From an uncultured Eisenbergiella sp. (GTDB lineage: Bacteria; Bacillota; Clostridia; Lachnospirales; Lachnospiraceae), in NCBI GenBank assembly GCA_948960675.1, contig CARDPF010000019.1:1-19984 (forward strand): a stretch of 19,984 nt of DNA, written 5' to 3'. The notes beneath the pieces are model-generated. The model made no database searches. It saw nothing but the letters and a program-made list of their open reading frames with translations, and was not told where the DNA came from. The number at the start of each line of letters is the position of its first letter. Positions within the stretch are counted from its first letter, which is position 1. Below, in pieces: positions 1 through 6,933 of the stretch. The translations under genes were made by a program, and so were the position numbers.

Positions 1-585
1 GCTTTTGATCACAGGCAGAATAATCCTAAACAAAATCACAAAGTCGTTTGCCCCGTCCATCTTGGCCGCCTCCTCCAGGCTTTCCGGCACCTGCGCCATG
101 GAGGTGCGCATCACGATCAGGTTCCAGGTGTTTATGGCCGTGGGCAAAAGCAGCGCCCACCGCGTATTATAAAGGCCCAGACCGCGCACCGTCAGGTAAA
201 AGGGAATGAGGCCCCCGGACAAATACATGGTAAAGACAATGGCCAGGGACAAAAAACGGCGGATATACAGTTTCCGGCGGCTGAGCACATAAGCCCCCAT
301 GCTGGTCAGTAAAATATTCAGCGCCGTCCCGGCGGTAACATATAAGATCGTATTGAGATAACCGGTGGTAATACTGGCGGTGCGCAGTACCATTTGAAAG
401 CCGGACAGGGAAAACCCTTCCGGAACCCACAAAAGCCCCGTATGGCTGACAAACCTGGACGGATCGCTAAACGCCGCCATAATGACGTACCACATGGGAT
501 ACAAAAACAAAAGGGCCAGCATTCCCAGAAAAATCACGTTGCAGACATCAAAAACCACTTCCCTGCGCGAACGTTTCGTAATCAT
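1..585 (-). CDS. Carbohydrate ABC transporter permease, LplC/YtcP type (partial, 3' end outside window)
   Basis: This is an inner-membrane permease subunit of a sugar or oligosaccharide importer. Only the first 195 codons are present; the frame stays open to base 1. It begins MITKRSRREVVFDV, followed by a strongly hydrophobic first span (LGMLALLFLYPMWYVIMAAF), then further spans around the LNTILYVTAGTALNILL and FLSLAIVFTMYLSGG stretches. The EAA loop that contacts the ATPase is visible near the cut end as LEEAAKMDGA followed by IILPVIK. The ATG at 583-585 is preceded by a GAAGGGGG ribosome site 7 bases upstream. It lies 61 bases downstream of the LplB-like permease and is presumably co-transcribed with it and with the binding protein. 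Family members run to about 290-300 residues, so roughly a third is missing. The transported sugar cannot be told from sequence. Confidence 0.93.
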   Translation of the reverse strand, partial: MITKRSRREVVFDVCNVIFLGMLALLFLYPMWYVIMAAFSDPSRFVSHTGLLWVPEGFSLSGFQMVLRTASITTGYLNTILYVTAGTALNILLTSMGAYVLSRRKLYIRRFLSLAIVFTMYLSGGLIPFYLTVRGLGLYNTRWALLLPTAINTWNLIVMRTSMAQVPESLEEAAKMDGANDFVILFRIILPVIKS

Positions 586-646
586 AACGATACCCCCTTC
601 CCGGCCCTGCGGGCGTCTGCTGCATCGTCGGGATATTTTTTCCAAA

Positions 647-1582
647 CTACCATAAGCTTTCCCCCGTGGTCTTTTGGCTTAATTTATTTGCCAAAACCAA
701 AATGGCAAAATTCACGAAGGAATTGAACATCCCCACCGCCGTACTAAACCCGTAATCCGCGTCCAATAACCCCCTCCGGTAGGTAAAGGTGGAAATAATA
801 TCGGCCGTTTCCATGATGGTGGGATTATACAGCAAAATAATTTTCTCATATCCCAAATTCATGATATTGCCGATCCGCATAATCAACAGAATGGTAATCG
901 TGGGCACAAGCGCCGGCAGCGTAATATGAAAAATCCGCCGGAAACGCCCTGCACCGTCGATGGCCGCCGCCTCATAAAGCCCGGGATCAATCCCGGAAAT
1001 GGCCGCCAAATATACGATGCTGCTCCAGCCTGCCGTCTGCCAGATATCCGACAAGATAAAGATCGGGTGAAACAGCCCCGGATCCATCAGCATGGTTTTG
1101 GGCTCCAGCCCAAAAAGCGAAAGCACCTGATTGATAACGCCCGTGGAAGCCGTAAAGTTGCTGATCAAGCCGCAGACCACCACCAGGGAAATAAAATGCG
1201 GCAGATAGCTGACCGTCTGCACAAATTTCCGGTAATGCTTTCCCCGAAGTTCGTTGATGAGCAGCGCCAGCAGAATCGGCGCCGGAAACCCAAACAGGAT
1301 CAGTTCAAAGCTCAACGCCAGCGTATTGCGCAGCAGCCTCGGAAACTGGTAATCCCGAAAAAAATCCACAAAATTACCCAATCCCACCCACCTGCTGCCC
1401 CAGATTCCCTTGGCCGGGGAATAGTCCTGAAATGCAATCAAGAGCCCGCCCATGGGAAGATAACAAAAACAAATATAAAACACCACTACCGGAATCGCCA
1501 TGAAATAGACATATTTGTTCCGCATCATATCGCGTTTCAAATTCCGCAAAACCCTGGCAATGGAATTTTTGGTTTTTTTCAT
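647..1582 (-). CDS. Carbohydrate ABC transporter permease, LplB/YtcO type
   Basis: This is the second membrane subunit of the same importer, 311 residues with about six membrane spans. A basic N-terminus (MKKTKNSIARVLRNLKRDM) precedes the first span (YVYFMAIPVVVFYICFCYLP), and FQDYSPAKGIWGS with WVGLGNF is typical of LplB-like permeases. The ATPase-contact EAA loop reads YEAAAIDGAGRFRRI followed by HITLPAL. I chose the ATG at 1580-1582 because GGGAGG lies just upstream. An in-frame TTG at 1604-1606 and an ATG at 1592-1594 would lengthen it but have no usable ribosome site. The gene sits between the binding protein and the YtcP-like permease. No ATPase gene accompanies it, in line with related systems that use a shared MsmX-type ATPase encoded elsewhere. 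Confidence 0.94.
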   Translation of the reverse strand: MKKTKNSIARVLRNLKRDMMRNKYVYFMAIPVVVFYICFCYLPMGGLLIAFQDYSPAKGIWGSRWVGLGNFVDFFRDYQFPRLLRNTLALSFELILFGFPAPILLALLINELRGKHYRKFVQTVSYLPHFISLVVVCGLISNFTASTGVINQVLSLFGLEPKTMLMDPGLFHPIFILSDIWQTAGWSSIVYLAAISGIDPGLYEAAAIDGAGRFRRIFHITLPALVPTITILLIMRIGNIMNLGYEKIILLYNPTIMETADIISTFTYRRGLLDADYGFSTAVGMFNSFVNFAILVLANKLSQKTTGESLW

Positions 1583-1647
1583 GATCCCTCCCATTCCGCC
1601 GCGCAAGCGACACCTTCCTTTGCGAAAACCAGTTTCCGCAAAAGATG

Positions 1648-1681
1648 CCGTAACAGTCCGGACCCATCCGGACTGTTACGG
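1648..1681 (-). promoter_or_regulatory. Perfect 15-bp intercistronic stem-loop between binding-protein and permease genes
   Basis: CCGTAACAGTCCGGA (1648-1662) and its exact reverse complement (1667-1681) flank a 4-base loop. The stem starts 42 bases after the stop of the solute-binding-protein gene and lies about 65 bases before the permease start. No run of T follows on the transcribed strand (only TTTT a few bases later), so a full terminator is unlikely. Such stems after binding-protein genes can protect the upstream mRNA or cause partial termination, giving more binding protein than permease. That role is inferred. Confidence 0.75.
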
Positions 1682-1723
1682 GAAATACTCCTTTTTTCCC
1701 AAAGCATCCTCTTACAAGAAACG

Positions 1724-3427
1724 TTAACGGGACAGATAACGGTCCAGGGCGCCCTGGTAAATCGCCACCGCGTCCTCAATATGCATTTTTTTCATCTGCT
1801 CCACATATTCGTCAAATTTGTCCAGCGGCTCCACGCCCATAATGAACTTTGTCACCATCTCATTTTGGTACACATCCGTGGTATTTAAGATTTTAGCAAG
1901 CTCATCCCCCTCCTGTGCAGTCAGCGAAATCGGGGGCATGGTCAGTTCCGCCTTTCCCTGATTGGTCCAGGCCGTCTTTTCTTCCAAAACCTTGGGTTTT
2001 TTCACCGTACTCGGATTGGCCAGCGCACCCCAGCGAAGCTGCGGAAATACCTGCATTTTGTACAGATACAGCGCCGTCTCCCCCGGAATATCCGGATCGT
2101 TTAGCACCTTATCCGTAAAGGTGGGCATCCCGTCTACCATGGTGTAGGTGTCGCCCTCCATCCCGAAGTTGTACAGCAGGGAGCCCTCCTCGGAGAATGC
2201 ATAGTCCAGCCATGCCACGGCGATTTCGGGATTCTTGCATTGGGTGGTCACGGAGACGGAGTTCCCCAGCGGGGAGGCCACCGCATCGTAGGCCCTAAGG
2301 CGCACGGCATCCCCCTTTTTCAGTACAGGGTAAGGGGCTGTCACATACTCCACATTCTGGCTGTCAAACAGGTTGGAAGCGATATCCACCGAGCCCACCA
2401 TGGCCCCGGCCATACCGGAGGTCAGCAATGCATTGATGCCGTCCATATCGCGCGCCGGATAATCCGAATCAATCAATCCCTTTTCATACCAGCGGTTCAT
2501 CGTCTCCAAATACGCCCGGAAGCCTTCCTCGATGGGCGCATATTTTGCCGTCCCGTTATCGTTATACATCGCCCCGAAGGTTCCCGAGCTTGCGCCGATG
2601 CCATAGGCGGACATAAAAATCCCCCAAAAATCATAGCCCCTCTCCTTAAAGGAATTGCCCGCAGAAGCGCCGGAAGTATGGAACAGGAGCGGCGTGGAAT
2701 CCGGATGGTTTTTCTTCATCTGCACAAGCAGTTCTTCCCACTCCTCCACTGTTTCCGGAATCGCCAGCCCGGTTTCCTCCAACCAATCCTTCCGGATGGA
2801 AGGGCCGTACCAGCACAGGTTCTCCTGCCGCATCATGGGCAGGATGGCCGACATGATCCCGCTGTCCGAGGAAGCCTGCCGTTTCGCCTCCGGATTGGAT
2901 TCCAGAATCGCCTTGTAATTGGGTGCATATTGGTCGATCAGATCGTTTAACTGCAAAAATACGCCTTCCTCCACGGCCAGATCCCCGCCGCCCTTATAAT
3001 TGGTGATCCCGCCCATGATCATATCCGGATACTCCTGGGAAGCGATCATTAAGTTGAACTGTTCACTGTCCTGCCCGATGGCTGGATGGATGAACTCTAT
3101 ATGGACGTTCGTCCGCTTTTCCATTTCCTGAAAGGTCAGGCTGCCGTTATAATCTTCCATTACGGAAGCGGCGTTCACATTAAACGGCGCCCACATGGTC
3201 AACGTAACCTGCTCCTTTAGCGGGAATACAACGCCGCCGTCCTGTCCCGCACCGTCCTCTTTTGTCTCTGTAGACTGTTCGGAAACGGTTTCCGGTTCCG
3301 CCTTTGCCTCCTGTTTCGTCTCTGCAGGACTGACCGAAGCGCCATCCTGCCCGCCGCACCCGGCAAGGACGGAGGCCGTCATACATGCGCACATTGCCAG
3401 TGCTGCCGCCTTTTGGATTCTTCTCAT
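1724..3427 (-). CDS. Extracellular sugar-binding lipoprotein of an ABC importer (LplA/YtcQ type)
   Basis: This is the substrate-capturing subunit of the ABC importer, anchored outside the cell. The 567-residue product has a lipoprotein signal peptide: MRRIQK, a hydrophobic stretch, then the lipobox LAGC with lipidated Cys24. An acidic, Ser/Thr/Glu-rich linker (about 25-70) follows, as is common in Gram-positive lipoproteins. The mature part begins VTLTMWAPFN and carries typical features of the family, for example MEKRTNVHIEF and EYPDMIMGG. Its length fits the long LplA-like group (500-570) rather than the shorter family-1 proteins. The ATG at 3427 has GGAGG at 3436-3440, 8 bases upstream. It is the first gene of its operon, with a near-consensus promoter about 180 bases upstream. 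The ligand is not identifiable; an oligosaccharide is usual for the family. Confidence 0.94.
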   Translation of the reverse strand: MRRIQKAAALAMCACMTASVLAGCGGQDGASVSPAETKQEAKAEPETVSEQSTETKEDGAGQDGGVVFPLKEQVTLTMWAPFNVNAASVMEDYNGSLTFQEMEKRTNVHIEFIHPAIGQDSEQFNLMIASQEYPDMIMGGITNYKGGGDLAVEEGVFLQLNDLIDQYAPNYKAILESNPEAKRQASSDSGIMSAILPMMRQENLCWYGPSIRKDWLEETGLAIPETVEEWEELLVQMKKNHPDSTPLLFHTSGASAGNSFKERGYDFWGIFMSAYGIGASSGTFGAMYNDNGTAKYAPIEEGFRAYLETMNRWYEKGLIDSDYPARDMDGINALLTSGMAGAMVGSVDIASNLFDSQNVEYVTAPYPVLKKGDAVRLRAYDAVASPLGNSVSVTTQCKNPEIAVAWLDYAFSEEGSLLYNFGMEGDTYTMVDGMPTFTDKVLNDPDIPGETALYLYKMQVFPQLRWGALANPSTVKKPKVLEEKTAWTNQGKAELTMPPISLTAQEGDELAKILNTTDVYQNEMVTKFIMGVEPLDKFDEYVEQMKKMHIEDAVAIYQGALDRYLSR

Positions 3428-3468
3428 AAACTGTTCCTCCTTCTTATAAATGAGTGGTGTTTTCCAAC

Positions 3469-3511
3469 GGAACCTTTTGTATCCGTACTGCTCTTACGGC
3501 CAAAGGGTTCC
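3469..3511 (-). promoter_or_regulatory. Leader hairpin upstream of the binding-protein gene
   Basis: In the transcript sense GGAACCCTTTG pairs with CAAAAGGTTCC (one C-A mismatch in 11). Inside it a second 5-bp helix, CCGTA/TACGG, closes a 7-base loop. The hairpin ends about 28 bases before the GGAGG ribosome site and is not followed by a T-run. It therefore looks like a leader structure affecting stability or translation rather than a terminator. I do not recognise a known riboswitch. Confidence 0.6.
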
Positions 3512-3612
3512 GGCACTTGCGGATTGTACTTTCGAGTGTATTATGCATTCCCAATAAATGTTTTCCATAATTTGGGCGCATATTGACTATTTCCGACAAA
3601 TGCTTTATGCTT

Positions 3613-3641
3613 ATTGTACGCGACAAAATGTTATTTTTCAA
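3613..3641 (-). promoter_or_regulatory. Sigma-A-type promoter for the ABC transporter operon
   Basis: Reading the minus strand, the -35 box TTGAAA (3636-3641) and the -10 box TACAAT (3613-3618) are separated by exactly 17 bases. Each box matches the consensus at five of six positions. The predicted start near 3606 gives a leader of about 180 bases before the binding-protein ATG at 3427. Confidence 0.75.
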
Positions 3642-3706
3642 TTTTCAGCTTTTAACCTATTTCACGCAGAAAATTAGCTATATTACACAATTTTGATACT
3701 TGTAAT

Positions 3707-3734
3707 TTGTCTATTTCCCCTATAAATATACAAT
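3707..3734 (+). promoter_or_regulatory. Candidate promoter for the AraC-type regulator gene
   Basis: A -35-like TTGTCT (3707-3712) and a -10 box TACAAT (3729-3734) are separated by 16 bases, about 40 bases before the ATG at 3778. The -35 is only four of six. An alternative pairing uses TTGTAA (3700-3705) and TATAAA (3721-3726) with a short 15-base spacer. A weak promoter fits a regulator made at low level. Confidence 0.4.
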
Positions 3735-3777
3735 TTTTATCCTACTTTCATTTTTTGCCGAACAAGAAGGGAGCCCT

Positions 3778-5982
3778 ATGAGAACCTTTTTCCAGAAGTT
3801 AAGAACCGCCGTATTTTTCCGCAAACTCCTCGTATCCTATTTGCTGTTTCTGGTTCTTTTGACCGGTGCGCTGCTTTTTTTGTCCTCCAGCCTGATCGGG
3901 ACAATTTCCAACTATTCCAGCCAAATTGCCCGCAAGGAGGCCGTCTCTTACCAGTCTTCCCTGGAGACAAACCTGGATGCCCTCGACAGTCTGGCCAAGG
4001 AATTGAGCTACGATCAGGCCATCCATACCTTTCTGGCCTGCCATGGCGATATCCCGCCCCAGCTGCATTACGACCTGCCGTCCCTGATTGAAAAACTTAA
4101 CAGCTACAAATTTTTAAGCAGCTACATTGATACGATCTTTATCTATTTACCCTGGCAGGAAATGCTGATTACCGATTCATCCGTCTATTCCATGGGGGTG
4201 TGGAACCAATACCACTTAAACGACGACACCTTTCTTCCCCGTCTGGACGCTTTCCATGCGGGAAGCCGCATTCCTTTGGATGGCACGGGGCGCTATGGTC
4301 TGGATATCGCCATTTTGTATACGCTCCCTTACGGCTCCTCCAAAAATATGCTGGGCACGCTGGCTTTCATTGTGGATCCCATGCTGGCGTCCCCTTACCG
4401 GGATCGTTCTGACCTTTCCACCGATTCCCAGCTTTTCACGGTGGACGAACAGGGCCGCATCCTGTTCTCCTCGGTTTCTGCACAGATCCTGACCGACCAG
4501 TATGGACTTGATCCCTCCTCCCTCGCCCCGGGCCTTCACGCAATGGGGGAATATACCCTGTACGCCGTGGCCTCCGACAAATACCCGCTGCTGCACGTGG
4601 CCCTGATTCCCACTCTGGAATTTGCGCATACCCTCTCCGACAGCCGGGTGATCGCCTCCATCTGTTTTCTGGTTCTTTTGGCCGGCGGCGTTTTGCTCAG
4701 CGTCTGTCTGGCCAATTACAACTACCGTCCCATCTTCCACCTGGCCAACAAAGCTTTCCCCGCCGATGCGCCTAAGGAATCCGCCCTTGCGCGCATTGAA
4801 CGTTCCATCGACGAGCTGATGGACATCCGCAGCAGTTCGGCAGAGTTGATTTCGAAGAACCAAAGTCTTTACCGGGAAGGACTGCTCTCCAAGCTGATCC
4901 ACGGGGAAATTCTTTCCGACTCCCTGGTTGTAGAATACATGCACAAATTCCATCTACAGCTATGCGGCCCCTATGTACAACTCATCCGTTTTTACAGCGA
5001 AAGCGACAGCCTGCTCACATGTCTTGCCGCTGCCCTTCCCGACCTGCCCCAGACGGACGGCGAACAGGAATGGCACCTGCTTTTGGGACGGCACGATATC
5101 AAAGTCTTCTATTTTGGCACGACGGCCTATCCCCGGTATGACTGGCTGGACGATACGCTTAAGGCCTGGCAGGACAAGCTCATCATCGCTTTGAGCGATA
5201 TCCACCGGGGACTGACGCAGCTGGCTTTCGCCTACGAGGAAACCCAAAAAATTACCGATCATATGCGTTTTCTGGGGGAACAGGGATGCAGCCACTATAC
5301 GAAGGTCAGCCATGCCGCCGTATCCTATGACCGCAATTTGATTTTTGAAATGTGGTTCCGAAAATATTCCAATCTCCTTCGGGAACAGGACTTTGACGCC
5401 GCCCGCATGATCCAGCGGCAGATTTTTGACGAACTGAAAAATCCGCACTACTCGCTGCCCTTTATCAAGTGCAAACTTTTCAGTTTTATTGACCATACGG
5501 TATCCGTACTGGCAGAAATGAATGAAATCAATGAAAATAATCTCTGGGAAAAGTATTCGCTCATGGACCGCCTCATGGATTGCTCCTCCATCGAACAGCT
5601 GGAATCGGAATACTATGCGATCTTACAGCAGCTCTCCGAACACCTTTTGCACGTTTCCCCGCAGGAAAGCATGGTGGACAAAATTCTGGCCATCACACAG
5701 GAGCATTATCTGGATCCCATGTTCAGCGCTTTTTATGTCTCCGACCAGTTAAACGTCAGCAACGCCTATGTCTCCAAGGCCTTTAAAAAGGGAACCGGCC
5801 GCAATCTGCTGGATTATGTGCAGCGCCTGCGTATCGACCACGCCAAAAGCCTGATGGCACAGCCGGATCTGACCCTCTCCGCCATCGCGCTGCAAAGCGG
5901 ATTTTGCAGCGATGTGTCCTTCATCCGCGTTTTCAAAAAACTGGAGGGCATAACGCCCGGCAAGTACCGCAGCCATGTTTGA
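3778..5982 (+). CDS. Membrane-spanning AraC-family transcriptional regulator with extracellular sensor domain
   Basis: This is a one-component sensor and regulator of 734 residues. A first membrane span (about 17-39, KLLVSYLLFLVLLTGALLFL) and a second (about 289-312, VIASICFLVLLAGGVLLSV) bracket an extracellular domain of about 250 residues, a layout typical of Cache-like sensors. A cytoplasmic middle region leads to a C-terminal AraC/XylS double helix-turn-helix (about 636-734). Its two helices are visible in FYVSDQLNVSNAYVSKAFKK and LSAIALQSGFCSDVSFIRVF, ending in the family signature ITPGKYR. The ATG at 3778 has AAGGGAG upstream. It diverges from the transporter operon, so activating that operon in response to an external sugar is the obvious inferred role. 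Its stop lies only 9 bases from the stop of the convergent isomerase gene. Confidence 0.93.
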   Translation: MRTFFQKLRTAVFFRKLLVSYLLFLVLLTGALLFLSSSLIGTISNYSSQIARKEAVSYQSSLETNLDALDSLAKELSYDQAIHTFLACHGDIPPQLHYDLPSLIEKLNSYKFLSSYIDTIFIYLPWQEMLITDSSVYSMGVWNQYHLNDDTFLPRLDAFHAGSRIPLDGTGRYGLDIAILYTLPYGSSKNMLGTLAFIVDPMLASPYRDRSDLSTDSQLFTVDEQGRILFSSVSAQILTDQYGLDPSSLAPGLHAMGEYTLYAVASDKYPLLHVALIPTLEFAHTLSDSRVIASICFLVLLAGGVLLSVCLANYNYRPIFHLANKAFPADAPKESALARIERSIDELMDIRSSSAELISKNQSLYREGLLSKLIHGEILSDSLVVEYMHKFHLQLCGPYVQLIRFYSESDSLLTCLAAALPDLPQTDGEQEWHLLLGRHDIKVFYFGTTAYPRYDWLDDTLKAWQDKLIIALSDIHRGLTQLAFAYEETQKITDHMRFLGEQGCSHYTKVSHAAVSYDRNLIFEMWFRKYSNLLREQDFDAARMIQRQIFDELKNPHYSLPFIKCKLFSFIDHTVSVLAEMNEINENNLWEKYSLMDRLMDCSSIEQLESEYYAILQQLSEHLLHVSPQESMVDKILAITQEHYLDPMFSAFYVSDQLNVSNAYVSKAFKKGTGRNLLDYVQRLRIDHAKSLMAQPDLTLSAIALQSGFCSDVSFIRVFKKLEGITPGKYRSHV

Positions 5983-5991
5983 TGTGCATAT

Positions 5992-6933
5992 TCAAGCCTT
6001 TTGGATTTCCTCCCAAAAATACCGCCCGATATTTGCGATAAAGCCCAACACCTCCTGCTGCATGGGTTTGGGAAACGCAGTCAGCACGGGGGCCGTCTCA
6101 AAGTTCAGGACTTTGTCAAAACGGATTTTTTTGAGTCCCCTGATAAAACCGTTCCAGTCGGTGGAGGGACGGTTCTCCCGTGTCTTGGTAAATGTGAAGG
6201 GAATCTGATGCAGGTCGGAGATGCCGTCATTGTCATGGATGTGCAACACCTTCAGGCGGCTGCCGACGGTAGCGAGAAAGGTTTCAAAATCAATCCCCAC
6301 AAGGTTGGCATGCCCCGTATCAAAACAGAAGCCCAAAACCTCCGCTTTGTACTTTTCATTTATGGCATCCATGCGCTCTGCCGCCCGTTTCGCATGACAG
6401 CACGGCCCCTCCACAAGATGCCCGCCCACGCTGTCATACAGGTTTTCCATACAGATCGTAATGCCCATTTCCTTTGCCAGCGGGGCAATCGAATCAATGA
6501 ATTTTGCCGTCTCCTGCCATTCCAGTTCTTCCGAGCCCAAAAAGCGTGCAAGCTTAAAGCCGTGTATGACGATATAGGGGCACTCCAAAAACGCACATAC
6601 CGCCATGCTTTTTGGCGCCACCTGTCTCCACAGATACTCATTGATTTTGCTGTCGGCTCCCGGCACATAAACGGGATAGGGCATATGCATCTGATGGATG
6701 GTAATCCCGGCCGCCCCTGCCCCTCTCTTATGGGGGGCAAAAAAACGTTCCAGTTCCGGTACCGACCGGTCAAAGAAATCATTGCGCTTTGACTGGTACA
6801 GGGACGTATTGGTCAGATAGCCGTTTAAACTGAAATCCGCACAGGAAAAGCCCGCCCGGCTAAGCATGTCAAAGCCTTCCCCCGGACAGTTGTCGTTTAT
6901 GACGTTTTTGGTCTGTACTCCTATGCCGATCAT
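5992..6933 (-). CDS. Sugar phosphate isomerase/epimerase-fold protein (xylose isomerase-like TIM barrel)
   Basis: A 313-residue TIM-barrel protein of the AP-endonuclease-2 / D-tagatose 3-epimerase superfamily; members isomerise or epimerise sugars and polyols using one divalent metal. The four expected metal ligands can be placed: Glu163 (ICMEN), Asp205 (GFCFDTGHANL, with His208 beside it), His233 (HIHDNDG) and Glu279 (LNFET). Further conserved histidines occur in IHQMHMPYP and IVIHGF, so it should be active. The ATG at 6931-6933 is chosen because it overlaps the TGA of the upstream gene (ATGA) and has GGGAGG about 10 bases before it. A TTG at 6957 would add eight residues. It is the last gene of the right-hand cluster. 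The substrate is unknown; a polyol or sugar feeding CDP-precursor synthesis is inferred from context. Confidence 0.88.
   Translation of the reverse strand: MIGIGVQTKNVINDNCPGEGFDMLSRAGFSCADFSLNGYLTNTSLYQSKRNDFFDRSVPELERFFAPHKRGAGAAGITIHQMHMPYPVYVPGADSKINEYLWRQVAPKSMAVCAFLECPYIVIHGFKLARFLGSEELEWQETAKFIDSIAPLAKEMGITICMENLYDSVGGHLVEGPCCHAKRAAERMDAINEKYKAEVLGFCFDTGHANLVGIDFETFLATVGSRLKVLHIHDNDGISDLHQIPFTFTKTRENRPSTDWNGFIRGLKKIRFDKVLNFETAPVLTAFPKPMQQEVLGFIANIGRYFWEEIQKA

Larger units (their letters stand above)
3428..3777. other. Divergent intergenic region between transporter and AraC-type regulator
   Basis: This is 350 bases with no gene. It holds a minus-strand sigma-A-like promoter (3613-3641), a weaker plus-strand promoter (3707-3734), and a leader of about 180 bases for the transporter operon with a hairpin at 3469-3511. 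A second, imperfect palindrome lies at 3550-3576 (CCCAA...TTGGG arms). The stretch 3600-3760 is much more AT-rich than the flanking genes, as expected for a control region. Two near-identical CGACAAATG / CGACAAAATG copies (3594-3602 and 3621-3630) overlap the transporter promoter and may be a protein-binding site. No open frame here has a convincing ribosome site. Confidence 0.8.

Noticed and set aside
1583..1606. Earlier TTG or ATG starts for the LplB-like permease
   Set aside because: They lack spaced ribosome sites, whereas ATG 1582 follows GGGAGG and gives the usual basic N-terminus.
926..1888. Long plus-strand open frame opposite the permease and binding-protein genes
   Set aside because: It lies antisense to well-supported genes, is rich in Arg, His, Pro and Gln as shadows are, has no recognisable domain and lacks a ribosome site.
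4216..4953. Minus-strand open frame inside the AraC-type regulator
   Set aside because: It is entirely within a coherent plus-strand gene with membrane spans and a helix-turn-helix; the low-complexity Gly/Gln/Val composition is typical of a shadow.
5934..5959. Rho-independent terminator for the polymer cluster inside the regulator's 3' end
   Set aside because: On the minus strand GGGC/GCCC is followed by TTTTTT, but the stem is only 4-5 bp and five bases separate it from the T-run. Too weak to list.
6001..6792. Plus-strand open frame opposite the isomerase
   Set aside because: It is antisense to a gene with all four metal ligands in place, with no ribosome site or family signature.
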